Made by a program: the position numbers and the translations under genes. Shown piece by piece: positions 37,075 through 45,789 of a stretch of DNA of 64,000 nucleotides; positions within the stretch are counted from its first letter, which is position 1; each line of letters begins with the position of its first letter. This DNA is from Vibrionaceae bacterium (GTDB lineage: Bacteria; Pseudomonadota; Gammaproteobacteria; Enterobacterales; Vibrionaceae), in NCBI GenBank assembly GCA_018222805.1, contig JAAEZQ010000001.1, positions 62,001 to 126,000 of the forward strand, read 5' to 3'. The notes beneath the pieces are model-generated. The model did no database searches and was not told the DNA's origin. It worked only from the letters and a program-made list of their open reading frames with translations.

Positions 37075-39447
37075 ATGAAATTAAGCAGCAGAGTAATTTT
37101 GCTTGTAACACCTGTGATCTTATTAGGTGCGGTGGTATCGAGTTACATTATCTACAGCATCCAAAAAGTCACACTCATCAAGCGGGAAGATAGCTATATT
37201 CAATTGCAAATGGAGAAACTTGCGGGACAATTCCGACAAGCTAATATTTTCCTTCATAGCTACGCTTATACGTTGGGTAAAAGTGACGTTCTAAAAGATT
37301 ATTTAATTAATCACAATAACCCCTACCGTGAGCGAGTTTTGTTTAACCGCTTAGAAGAAACAGCTAATGTATTAAGCCACGGCTATCATGGCGATACCAA
37401 CATGGCTATCCTCAGTGGCAATCAAAAACTACTCTATTACACAGAAAACCAATTTTTGGAATCCTCAGGCTCTATCGATCCCAAAGTGACGGAATACATC
37501 GCAGAAAGTTTTTCAAAACACGGCGATTATAGCCGTACAGGTTTTATTTATAACGCCAGTGGCCAAAGTATTCTGCTTCAATACGATTTAATCGATATGC
37601 GCACGGGAGAACACCCGTTAAGTTTTGATCCTAGCAATGTGTTTTTTGTTATTGTGACCGTCTCTCTGGAAGCATTTAGTGATATTAAACACGAGATCGA
37701 ATTTGACACCCATAGCGTCATTACTTTTTCTGATAAGCCGATATATCTCGACGTTCCTCTTGCTCAAACGATAGAACTTCTACCCCATTTTTTTGCCATA
37801 CTCTCGCCTGCAGAATATCTGATGTGGAATAAAATAGATAAAGTGTGGCTGGAACTGGCACTTTCATTTGGGATCGCTGCTGTTTGTACGATTACATTGA
37901 TCGTTCTTGTTCTGTATCGAAATGTATTACGCCCTGTTTCTCGACTCGACAAACAACTACAAGAGATAGAAGCGAATAAACGAATTAATATTGAAAAGTT
38001 GGATACCAATGACGAGATTGGACGACTTTCTTCACGCTTCTTCGATATGTATGAAGAGCTCAACGTCATCTACAAGAAAACCAAGCGTCTGGCAGAGACG
38101 GATCAATTGACACAACTCGCCAACCGACATCGATTCCATGAACTGGTCACTCAAGAACTATCCTCCCCTTCTGACTATTTATGGGTCATTTATGTTGACT
38201 TGGATAACTTCAAATATGTAAACGACAAATATGGGCATGAGCTGGGGGATACACTATTAAAAGTGTTTTCAACCCACATCAAGAACGTGTGTCAAAAGTT
38301 TACTCATCAATATAATAGCCCTTGTTTTGGCGCGCGTCTTTCCGGTGATGAGTTCGCCATTTTGCTTAGCTCTAACGAGCACGTAAATAGCCTTCCAGAT
38401 TTACTCGCGACTGAACTACTGAAACCTATAAATACTTTGAGCTATTCTTGGCCCAATACCTTCCCTGTAACCGCTAGTGTAGGCGTTGCGCGTTACCCAG
38501 AAGACGGGGCAGACATTACAAAGCTCTTATCTAATGCAGATGCCGCAATGTACCAAGCCAAACGTGCTGGTAAAAACCAATATGCCTACTATTCGGCCGA
38601 CTTAAACATAGAGTCACAAAGACGAAGCCAAATTGAACGAGCTTTAAGAAAGACCGATGTAGAAAAAGAGTTCCGTTTGGTCTTTCAACCATACCTAAGC
38701 CGCTACAACAATGAAATTGAAGGCTTAGAAGTGCTTTTGCGTTGGGATGCAGAAGGTATAGGGGCAATCCCTCCTGCAGAGTTTATCCCTATCGCAGAGC
38801 AAACTGGTCTGTTCGATAAGGTTGACCGTTGGGTGTTCTCCACTGCAGCAGCACAATACCATCAACTGAGAGAGGTTTTTAATAAAGACATTATTCTATC
38901 AGTCAACCTATCCTCCGCAGAGTTAAACTCTATGGAGATGGCGGAGTATATCCACGCATACACAACTAAATACGATGTTGACCCTAAGTTTATTGAACTT
39001 GAGATCACAGAGACTTTCGCTTCAGATCAACGCGGTACAGCGCTGTTAGATGAACTTTCGAAACTCGGTTACCGACTTGCAATCGATGACTTTGGTTCGG
39101 GATATACGTCCCTTACCCAACTTGTCCAATACCCTGTACAAAAAATTAAGTTTGACCGTGAGTTTCTACTCACCCTAATGAGAACCAATAATGGACATGT
39201 GATCAAACCCATTATTGACCTGTGCCACGCCCAGAATAAAACCGTTACAGCGGAAGGTATTGAACACGATCTGATGCGCCAATGGTTGTCGGAATATCAA
39301 TGCGACTTTATGCAAGGCTATTTTTTTGGTAAGCCAATGAGTATCGAGCAACTCAGAACATGGTGGGAAACCTCTAACCAAACGATTTTCAATCGACATA
39401 AGCATACTCAGCATTTTGCAGGGGGGCTTTCGAAAATAGCCAAATAG
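37075..39447 (+). CDS. Membrane sensor with GGDEF and EAL domains (c-di-GMP turnover)
   Basis: A 790-residue inner-membrane protein. TM1 is at about 7-29, followed by a periplasmic sensor part, TM2 at about 260-284, HAMP, GGDEF and EAL. The diguanylate cyclase motif reads S423-G-D-E-F, a known but less common variant of GGDEF. The EAL motif reads E552-V-L. Other phosphodiesterase motifs are intact: NLSSAEL, ELEITE, IDDFGSGYTSL, KFDREF, AEGIE and MQGYFFGKP. Phosphodiesterase activity is therefore likely and cyclase activity less certain. It is divergent from the rbs operon. Confidence 0.88.
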   Translation: MKLSSRVILLVTPVILLGAVVSSYIIYSIQKVTLIKREDSYIQLQMEKLAGQFRQANIFLHSYAYTLGKSDVLKDYLINHNNPYRERVLFNRLEETANVLSHGYHGDTNMAILSGNQKLLYYTENQFLESSGSIDPKVTEYIAESFSKHGDYSRTGFIYNASGQSILLQYDLIDMRTGEHPLSFDPSNVFFVIVTVSLEAFSDIKHEIEFDTHSVITFSDKPIYLDVPLAQTIELLPHFFAILSPAEYLMWNKIDKVWLELALSFGIAAVCTITLIVLVLYRNVLRPVSRLDKQLQEIEANKRINIEKLDTNDEIGRLSSRFFDMYEELNVIYKKTKRLAETDQLTQLANRHRFHELVTQELSSPSDYLWVIYVDLDNFKYVNDKYGHELGDTLLKVFSTHIKNVCQKFTHQYNSPCFGARLSGDEFAILLSSNEHVNSLPDLLATELLKPINTLSYSWPNTFPVTASVGVARYPEDGADITKLLSNADAAMYQAKRAGKNQYAYYSADLNIESQRRSQIERALRKTDVEKEFRLVFQPYLSRYNNEIEGLEVLLRWDAEGIGAIPPAEFIPIAEQTGLFDKVDRWVFSTAAAQYHQLREVFNKDIILSVNLSSAELNSMEMAEYIHAYTTKYDVDPKFIELEITETFASDQRGTALLDELSKLGYRLAIDDFGSGYTSLTQLVQYPVQKIKFDREFLLTLMRTNNGHVIKPIIDLCHAQNKTVTAEGIEHDLMRQWLSEYQCDFMQGYFFGKPMSIEQLRTWWETSNQTIFNRHKHTQHFAGGLSKIAK

Positions 39448-39458
39448 GCAATATTGAA

Positions 39459-39647
39459 TTAATTTTGTTTTGTGCTTAGACCTTTAACATCACGTTTTTT
39501 TGATGAAACTGCAGGCATAAAGAATTCACATGCAAACCTTGTCGCTATTGTTGGCTGTTCCCAAGCACCACATATATCTTTATTGTTTGCCTTCTCTCGA
39601 GTAAATTGCCGACATTGTCCACATTTATTCATCATTTCATTCACCAT
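39459..39647 (-). CDS. Small four-cysteine protein
   Basis: A 62-residue protein with four cysteines in the pattern C-xx-C ... C ... C (KCGQCRQF, DICGAWEQP, FACEFFMP), suggesting a small zinc or iron-sulphur knuckle. The C-terminal 20 residues are basic and probably disordered. An AGGG purine stretch lies upstream of the first ATG; an ATG four or five codons further in is also possible. It ends 11 bases from the convergent GGDEF-EAL gene. No function proposed. Confidence 0.6.
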   Translation of the reverse strand: MVNEMMNKCGQCRQFTREKANNKDICGAWEQPTIATRFACEFFMPAVSSKKRDVKGLSTKQN

Positions 39648-39898
39648 CTAGCAAACCCTAATGTATTGACGATCGTTACTAAACATTTCTTTATGCTCTC
39701 CATTTGCCAGGAAAGTTGGCTAGGATAATTAGTTCATAAAAATCTAGCTGGAAAAGTAGCACAAGGAATAAATCGAAAACTTGATATTTCACAACGTTTA
39801 TATTCATAACTTAATTTTTGAAATACACCTTTTAGTGTGAGTCAGCTTTCGTTGCTTAATTAAAAATAAATTTTTAATTAAATCTAATTTACTCAAAT

Positions 39899-40300
39899 TT
39901 AAAATGAACTAAATATATCTTTCAATCGTCTAAACTCTCTCAACGCGATTCTATCAACCTCTGTTGCTACCGGAGAGCTATTAGCCGTATACCAATCAAC
40001 AGATTCCGCTTCATAACACTCTAAATCCCCTTCCCACTCAGTAACGATATAATAATGGATTAGTTGTAATTCGATCGTGGGATGATAAAGAGAACACAGA
40101 TATACAAATGATTTTGGAGTGACATTCAACTCTTCTTTGAGTTCTCTGAATAATGTTTGCTTCTGATCCTCACCTGAATCCATATGCCCTCCAGGAATAG
40201 CAATAACTCCAGGATCAGTTTCTTTATCTTTTGCTCGTGTTTCCAACAGTATTTGTGAGTCTTTTACTAATATAAAGGAAACGCATTCATGTACTATCAT
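39899..40300 (-). CDS. NUDIX hydrolase
   Basis: A 133-residue protein with a complete Nudix box: GHMDSGEDQ followed by RELKEEL, fitting G-x5-E-x7-RE-U-x-EE-x-G/L-U. The fold starts VSFILVKDSQILLETRAKD and includes IPGGH before the box. It hydrolyses a nucleoside diphosphate linked to another group; the substrate is not evident. Its flanking regions are AT-rich and it is not part of an operon. Confidence 0.85.
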   Translation of the reverse strand: MIVHECVSFILVKDSQILLETRAKDKETDPGVIAIPGGHMDSGEDQKQTLFRELKEELNVTPKSFVYLCSLYHPTIELQLIHYYIVTEWEGDLECYEAESVDWYTANSSPVATEVDRIALREFRRLKDIFSSF

Positions 40301-40763
40301 CCTAACCTCATGCTCATCGATGCTTTATTCCAATCTATACTGTGCAAGTGTTTTCACTCAAGATTTAACTGACGTTTTGTTACGACTCAGATCACAGAGT
40401 TAACTATTAATCAGCATGCAAATATTAAAAATAAACACTTTGAAATTTCAGGATTTTCTAAAAAAACAGCATTAATTATACATTGTTTTTTATTTGGAAA
40501 ATTTCATAAGCGACGCTACTCACCATTTTATTAATTATCAATTTAAGTTATTATTAAATCTGAAGTTTCTCTTGGTTAAAGAAAAACTTATTAATATCAA
40601 AAGTTTAGCCTTATAAGCTAAAAATTAATAACACCCCAATCTGTAAGTGGTTAATGTTTAACACTTAATGTTGGGACAAGAATATAATTGATGTGCATGT
40701 AGTATTACTGAACGCATGAAGCATTCGGCAAATTTGTAACACCTAGAGTTTTATTTGAACAAA
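40301..40763. other. AT-rich intergenic region
   Basis: No gene or RNA recognised. It includes a small imperfect repeat TAAGTG ... CACTTA (about 40641-40666), of uncertain meaning, upstream of the L,D-transpeptidase-like gene. Confidence 0.4.
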
Positions 40764-41408
40764 ATGAAAAAATCATTTTTATTGTTGATATGGACGTTTT
40801 TCTCTGTTTCTCCTTTTGCTTTCGCCAAAAGTTCGGACGGCAATGCTCAAGTAGAGAATCAGATTTCTCAACAAGTTAGAAAAACATATAAAGACGCTAA
40901 ACTAGAAGGCGTTATCGACTTTAAGCTATTTAACGACGCTTATTTAGCTTACGAGAAGACCAAAAAGAGAAAGAAGCCTGTACTTACCATCATTGACTAC
41001 AGTAAGCCGTCCACGGACAAGCGATTTTATGTGGTTGATTTAAAGAGAAAGAAGCTGATCTACAACACCTATGTTTCACACGGCGTAAACAGTGGAAAGA
41101 AAACTGCGACGAAGTTTTCAAATATTGTGGATTCTAGGAAAACTTCTTTAGGTACTTTTTTAACTGATACGACCTATTACGGGTCTAATGGATACTCCCT
41201 CCGTTTAGATGGCCTAACTTCTGGCCTAAACGACAAGGCGCGTGAACGCTATATTGTCGTACACGGTGCCAAATACGCAAATCCTTCTTTTATAAAAAAG
41301 AACGGTTACTTAGGGCGTAGCTGGGGTTGCCCTGCTCTTCCAGAAAATCTGTCTCGAGAAATCATCGATACGATTAAAGGCGGCAGTGTCATCTACGCAA
41401 GCGCATAA
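40764..41408 (+). CDS. Exported murein L,D-transpeptidase catalytic domain protein
   Basis: A 214-residue exported protein with signal peptide MKKSFLLLIWTFFSVSPFAFA and a YkuD_2-type catalytic domain. The active-site string is HGAKYANP ... LGRSWGCPALP, with the nucleophilic cysteine in SWGCP and the upstream HG pair. Related proteins are annotated as murein L,D-transpeptidase catalytic domain family and act on peptidoglycan in the periplasm. Start at ATG 40764 (an upstream TTG in frame is less likely). A very strong terminator follows, so it is monocistronic. Confidence 0.83.
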   Translation: MKKSFLLLIWTFFSVSPFAFAKSSDGNAQVENQISQQVRKTYKDAKLEGVIDFKLFNDAYLAYEKTKKRKKPVLTIIDYSKPSTDKRFYVVDLKRKKLIYNTYVSHGVNSGKKTATKFSNIVDSRKTSLGTFLTDTTYYGSNGYSLRLDGLTSGLNDKARERYIVVHGAKYANPSFIKKNGYLGRSWGCPALPENLSREIIDTIKGGSVIYASA

Positions 41409-41409
41409 T

Positions 41410-41448
41410 AAACAAAAGGGGGCAATGCTCATTTGCCCCCTTTTGTTT
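41410..41448 (+). terminator. Strong intrinsic terminator
   Basis: Stem AACAAAAGGGGGCAA/TTGCCCCCTTTTGTT, small loop; directly after the L,D-transpeptidase gene. Confidence 0.93.
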
Positions 41449-41949
41449 ACTTAAGGTCATCCTTTCTCCATCTCCACTACGGTTCACGCTTAGTGTCGCT
41501 AACCCATTCTCAGTATTGGCAGTTGTACGGTATTTTGAAACAATTCAAACGTAAAATTCTCGTCCGTCCGTAAGAAAGCCCTGTTCATCTATCTTTGCTG
41601 TCGCTAGTATACGCCGTCGTTCAGATACAGATTAAGGCTCAAAGCTTTGAGATGCGATACTCGCCGATAATGAATTAGTTTGCGGAATCGTCAACGAATA
41701 ATTGATGTAGTAGGGTTATATCTAATTGGTAGGTTTTGGCTACTTGCTTTGTCTCTGCTCCCAGATTGTATGCTGTCTGCGTATGCGCATGAATATGACA
41801 ATAACCCATCGAGCTGAGCACAAGAACGTTCAAGCAAGTGGACACGGCTGCGAATATTTGACAGAAGAAAAACAGAGAAAACAAGAAAACGTGTCTATAA
41901 GTGACATGGATACGCTTATATTTACCTGAATCCATTCGAGGCCCAAATT
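41449..41949. other. Intergenic region with doubtful open frames
   Basis: Open frames of 67 (plus) and 86 codons (minus, 41675-41935) overlap here. The minus frame has a hydrophobic N-terminus and a plausible C-terminal part (LDITLLHQLFVDDSAN) but no ribosome site, so I do not call it as a gene. Nothing else is seen. Confidence 0.4.
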
Positions 41950-42273
41950 ATGACCAGATTCGCAATTCCAACTATCTTTACTTTATTACTCACTGCATTC
42001 TCAAATGTCGTCCATGCAGACGTAAATCTTGAACAAATGAGCAACGAGGCACTATTGGAATGCGCTAATGTTTCGAACGTTCAGAGTGCAGTGCCAGAAC
42101 ATAGAGCTTCTTTTAGAAACTATTTAATGTCTGTGCGAAGTTATAGTTTTGGTAAACTTTCTTCCGCAGAGCTGGAATTTAAAGCGGCCAACAAAAACTC
42201 GACCGAAGTGCTGGAAGTATATCAGACCCAGTGTCAGGGGGTTGGTGAGCATCTCTATAGCATCGGATACTGA
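41950..42273 (+). CDS. Small exported protein, unknown function
   Basis: A 107-residue protein with a clear signal peptide (MTRFAIPTIFTLLLTAFSNVVHA) and a mature part of about 84 residues containing two cysteines (ECANVS and QTQCQG), likely joined in the periplasm. The helical composition gives no recognised family. A terminator lies 28 bases downstream, so it is a self-contained gene. Confidence 0.65.
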   Translation: MTRFAIPTIFTLLLTAFSNVVHADVNLEQMSNEALLECANVSNVQSAVPEHRASFRNYLMSVRSYSFGKLSSAELEFKAANKNSTEVLEVYQTQCQGVGEHLYSIGY

Positions 42274-42301
42274 GTAGAGTTCACCTACTACCCCCAATCA
42301 G

Positions 42302-42327
42302 AAAAGGCGCAATGTATGCGCCTTTTT
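42302..42327. terminator. Intrinsic terminator between convergent genes
   Basis: AAAAGGCGCA/TGCGCCTTTT stem with a short loop, between the small exported protein and the DUF4136 lipoprotein gene; symmetrical enough for both directions. Confidence 0.85.
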
Positions 42328-42349
42328 CGACACGAACACGGAAACCTCA

Positions 42350-42868
42350 CTATTTAACGCCGTAGGGGAAGTTTTCAAACATCTTCGCTATTTCTTCTGC
42401 AATTAAACGTTCTCGTTTTTCACTGTCCATCGATGCCGTTAATTTAAGACTGGAGATCCCTTTCCAAACGACTTGGTTTGCTTTCATGTCAACTAATTCA
42501 ACGACCAAATTACCGTATTTACGTTCTCTATATCGCTCCGGGCTGGAAGTAACAACGCCAAATCGATTCCACCCGTAGCCAAAGCTAATATTTGATCCAG
42601 AAGAGACAAACTCCGTGTTCTGGACAATATCATGATGGACATAAATGTCTCCATCGCTAGGAACTTTTGCAAGTCCATTTACCTCTAGTTGAGAGCGAAT
42701 ACTCTGTTCAATACGCCTTGCGTCGATGCTGGTTGGCGCACCACCTTGCTCTCCGAAGTCGAATGTTTTGTACGATGAAAAGTCAGCCTGCTTGTCGACA
42801 TCCGTTGTTACTGTTGTGCATGCGGCCATAAACAGCGCCAATGCTCCTATCTTCAGCCCTTTCCACAT
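42350..42868 (-). CDS. DUF4136 lipoprotein
   Basis: A 172-residue lipoprotein: MWKGLKIGALALFMAAC gives a signal peptide with lipobox MAAC at about residue 17. The mature part begins with the DUF4136 pattern (DFSSYKTFDF ... RIEQSIRSQLEVNGL) and ends EEIAKMFENFPYG, both typical. The longer upstream reading adds 18 residues that would disrupt the signal. DUF4136 proteins are envelope lipoproteins of unknown role. Confidence 0.82.
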   Translation of the reverse strand: MWKGLKIGALALFMAACTTVTTDVDKQADFSSYKTFDFGEQGGAPTSIDARRIEQSIRSQLEVNGLAKVPSDGDIYVHHDIVQNTEFVSSGSNISFGYGWNRFGVVTSSPERYRERKYGNLVVELVDMKANQVVWKGISSLKLTASMDSEKRERLIAEEIAKMFENFPYGVK

Positions 42869-43347
<479 letters not shown>

Positions 43348-43986
43348 AGTCTCCTTATTCAAACCTTTGCAATCTCTTGTATACATTCTCGACAAACCAT
43401 TTTGGTTCTCTATGCAATTGGTATCATTTTAGCCACTTCAAACGAGCTGTATTTATAATACCGAAAATCAATATGCTCGGTACCGTTGAACCGTCTTAAA
43501 AATACCACTCTTATGACAAGAACAGCGTCCTGCTTATGACAGTTAAGTTCGACAGAATAGTAATACTAATGCCTGTAATTTAATAATCAGAAAATTGCAC
43601 TGTAAGAATGGCTAAGATGAAGGAAATTTTCTTCATTAACCATCTGTTATAATTAAAAAAACCACAACACCCCACCCTGCAATTAATGTACTCCTCTCTA
43701 GCACGAACCACAATTTGCCAGTATTTGCCCTATCGAAGAGGCGATTATTGATCGCACCAATCCGCCTTTAAACCCTTTGGGTGACTTGAGTCCACAACAG
43801 TACAGGCGCTCTATGTAATAGTTTTTAGTGCACGATGGAAAATGCAATCGATACCGTTGACCAATTGTCCACTCTTATTTGAGTAGATGCGCTGTGTTGC
43901 CACTTTACCCCGGATTGGAGAAAAACCGCTTTGTCTAAGTGATTCAATCCCTTTATTTTGGGGAAAACTTAGCCAGTCTAGGAGCT
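43348..43986. other. Gene-poor degraded region downstream of tRNA-Gly
   Basis: No intact gene. It contains a partial copy of the Vibrio inverted-repeat element (43563-43630) and a protein-like stretch at 43702-43815 (plus) that has no start and is bounded by stops. The region looks like decayed accessory DNA leading into the nifQ remnant. Confidence 0.5.
43563..43630. repeat. Diverged partial copy of the MITE-like element
   Basis: The sequence beginning TACTAATGCCTGTAATTTAA and continuing ATCAGAAAATTGC ... AATGGCTAAGATGAAGGAA aligns with the left half of the element at 32437 over about 65 bases. The right terminal repeat is not found, so it is truncated or strongly diverged. Confidence 0.55.
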
Positions 43987-44324
43987 AAACAAGTCACGAT
44001 ACGTTGCGAATAGAAAAACACGATCAGCTACGTCTATTGTTATTTCAGCGCCTGAATAACTCCCGCAAGTTTGCAGTGGAAATGGTAATCGTCATATTAG
44101 GTGGCTGTATGGGAAGCCGGCACCTCTGGCATGACTTTAGCCTACCCGAACGGGCGCTACTAACGCATTTATTTTCTGACTACTTCCCCACATTATGCGC
44201 AGCAAATGTAAACAATATTCACTTTAAGCGTTTTCTCTACCGCCGGTTATGCAAAAGCGGTAGTGATTATGTGTGCCATTCGCCAAGCTGTGAAGTCAGT
44301 TCAAGCCATAGTGAGCGTTTCTAG
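43987..44324 (+). pseudogene. nifQ: Decayed nifQ homologue
   Basis: The 3' portion reads as a NifQ C-terminal domain: MGSRHLWHDFSLPERALL, then SDYFPTLCAAN, FKRFLYRRLC and VCHSPSCE. These align in order with Klebsiella NifQ as I recall it (HLWQDLGL, SDCFPQL, WKKFFYRQ, ICRSPSC). NifQ donates molybdenum for nitrogenase cofactor assembly through a C-x4-C-x2-C-x5-C cluster. Here the first two cysteines remain, but the last two are Ser (AGT) and Arg (CGT), each one base from a TGT Cys codon, and a stop follows directly. The frame is closed by a stop at 43986 and lacks a normal start or the N-terminal third. I infer an inactivated gene. Confidence 0.7.
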
Positions 44325-44657
44325 ACTGTGTCGTGACATCACTCAATTTTGTTCAAATATCAGGCCATTACTGTAGAGCTTGTAAGTTAACCGTTTTGAG
44401 CGTTCAGAGACGTACAATTCCCCCTCTGAAAAAAATAAACGAAAATAATCCTTTACATGTGGAAACTAAAAGACAATAATGGCGTCGCTCTGTTGTTCAG
44501 AGTTATTAAATGAGACATCACGTAGTAAAAGTAAAACCCTTAGAATTCCCCTGTTGTTATCCTCAGTGTTTCCCTTAGCTTCAAAGATACATTAAATAAT
44601 TCAAGCTACTAGCGCATTCAAATAATTAATTTTTTCAATTTATATAAGGGACATATT
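44325..44657. other. Region upstream of the cold-shock gene
   Basis: No gene seen. AT-rich, probably holding the promoter and untranslated leader of the cold-shock gene. A hairpin TCAGAG/CTCTGA occurs near 44410. Confidence 0.45.
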
Positions 44658-44870
44658 ATGTCTAATAAAACAACTGGTTCTGTAAAATGGTTCAACGAAA
44701 CTAAAGGTTTTGGTTTCCTAACTCAAGACAACGGCGGCGCTGACGTATTCGTTCACTTCCGTGCTATCGCTTCTGACGGTTTCAAAACGCTTCAAGAAGG
44801 TCAAAAAGTGACTTTCGAAGTAGAGCAAGGCCAAAAAGGTCTTCAAGCTGCTAACGTTGTAGTAGCATAA
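44658..44870 (+). CDS. CspA-family cold-shock protein
   Basis: A 70-residue single OB-fold protein that binds single-stranded RNA and DNA and melts RNA secondary structure. RNP1 KGFGFLT and RNP2 VFVHF are both intact. AAGGGA precedes the ATG. The long AT-rich leader is usual for cold-induced csp genes. A very stable terminator follows, so it is monocistronic. Paralogue identity (A, C, D, E) cannot be fixed from sequence alone. Confidence 0.93.
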   Translation: MSNKTTGSVKWFNETKGFGFLTQDNGGADVFVHFRAIASDGFKTLQEGQKVTFEVEQGQKGLQAANVVVA

Positions 44871-44879
44871 GATTTAAAG

Positions 44880-44912
44880 TTGGGGCTGGCTGTACACTAC
44901 AGCCAGCCCCAA
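44880..44912 (+). terminator. Strong terminator after the cold-shock gene
   Basis: Fifteen-base perfect stem starting TTGGGGCTGGCTGTA, three-base loop, then AATTATCTTT. Confidence 0.92.
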
Positions 44913-45188
44913 TTATCTTTGGCTTATCAATACCCTGCATACCTTCCAAAACATACCACCTGTCTTTATCTCATTACCTTCTTCTATTGACTTCGCTGTA
45001 TAGAAAACATTCTTATTCTCTTAAGCTTTAAATTTTTATAATTACATCTAATATCCCTAACTATATAAATAGAGATAGTACTTACGATGATATTGAATTT
45101 TTGATCTATACCAATCTGGATAAGTAAATGGTCAGATTATTTCGGGAATTGGTACTATTTTAAACACTAGCCCACTTAGGTACAGAAC
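44913..45188. other. AT-rich intergenic region
   Basis: No gene. Contains the short inverted-repeat element at 45109-45154, about 35 bases before the DUF2132 gene. Confidence 0.5.
45109..45154. repeat. Short inverted-repeat element
   Basis: Ends TACCAAT and ATTGGTA bracket 46 bases. The left end ATACCAATCTGGATA is repeated exactly at 55068-55082. The terminal TACCAA is shared with the MITE-like element in the rbs operon, suggesting related or non-autonomous derivatives. Confidence 0.55.
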
Positions 45189-45596
45189 ATGACTGATGAA
45201 GAAAGAATTGAACTTCAAAAAAACAACCCTCTCCATGGCCTTAAACTGGAGACAATGATTACAGAGCTGGTGGATTTTTATGGTTGGGATATTTTAGATG
45301 CAGCAATGCGTTTTAATTGTTTTCACATAAAACCCTCAGTCGCGAGTAGTGTGAAGTATTTAAAGAAAACGGATTGGGCCAGAGAGAAGCTAGAGAACTT
45401 TTATTTATACCGTTTTAAGCGTATGCCACGAGCATCGAGTGAAGAGTTCGATTTGCCACCGCGTGCACGTACATTTCCACACGGACTTAAGCCTAAAGAG
45501 CCAATGGAACTTACGGTTGAGTCGATCTTAAAGTCACAAGCTAAAGCCGCTTCAGCGCACAAAGAACGCTCATCACGAAACCGCTCCAAACGATAG
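45189..45596 (+). CDS. VF530/DUF2132 family DNA-binding-like protein
   Basis: A 135-residue protein. The N-terminal 70 residues match the VF530 family: NPLHGLKLETMITELVDFYGW and later NCFHIKPSVASSVKYLKKTDWAR, a small helical fold related to MukF/HMG-like shapes. The C-terminal half is a basic, Ser/Lys/Arg-rich tail (KERSSRNRSKR) suggesting nucleic acid contact. Function unknown. Confidence 0.8.
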   Translation: MTDEERIELQKNNPLHGLKLETMITELVDFYGWDILDAAMRFNCFHIKPSVASSVKYLKKTDWAREKLENFYLYRFKRMPRASSEEFDLPPRARTFPHGLKPKEPMELTVESILKSQAKAASAHKERSSRNRSKR

Positions 45597-45663
45597 TACC
45601 TACTCAATTCGCGACCATCTAGAACAGACAAACACGAAACCAGCTAAGTTATCTAAAGAGCAA

Positions 45664-45694
45664 AAAGTGGAGGAGTTAGAACCTCCCCCACTTT
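45664..45694 (-). terminator. Terminator downstream of leuE
   Basis: AAAGTGG/CCACTTT plus GGAG/CTCC stems; read on the minus strand it ends in TTTTT, 95 bases beyond the leuE stop. Confidence 0.65.
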
Positions 45695-45789
45695 GTACCT
45701 ATTTAAGCAAGAAATATCGACTATTCTCTTACTCCCATACAAGACCTTCAGGTAAACCAGGAAGTGCCCAGTCATGAATCAATTGAATA

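Noticed and set aside
40641..40666. TAAGTG/CACTTA inverted repeat
   Set aside because: Short and AT-rich, expected by chance in this composition.
41675..41935. 86-codon minus-strand frame with hydrophobic start
   Set aside because: No ribosome site and a competing plus-strand frame; C-terminal part is plausible but not enough to call a gene.
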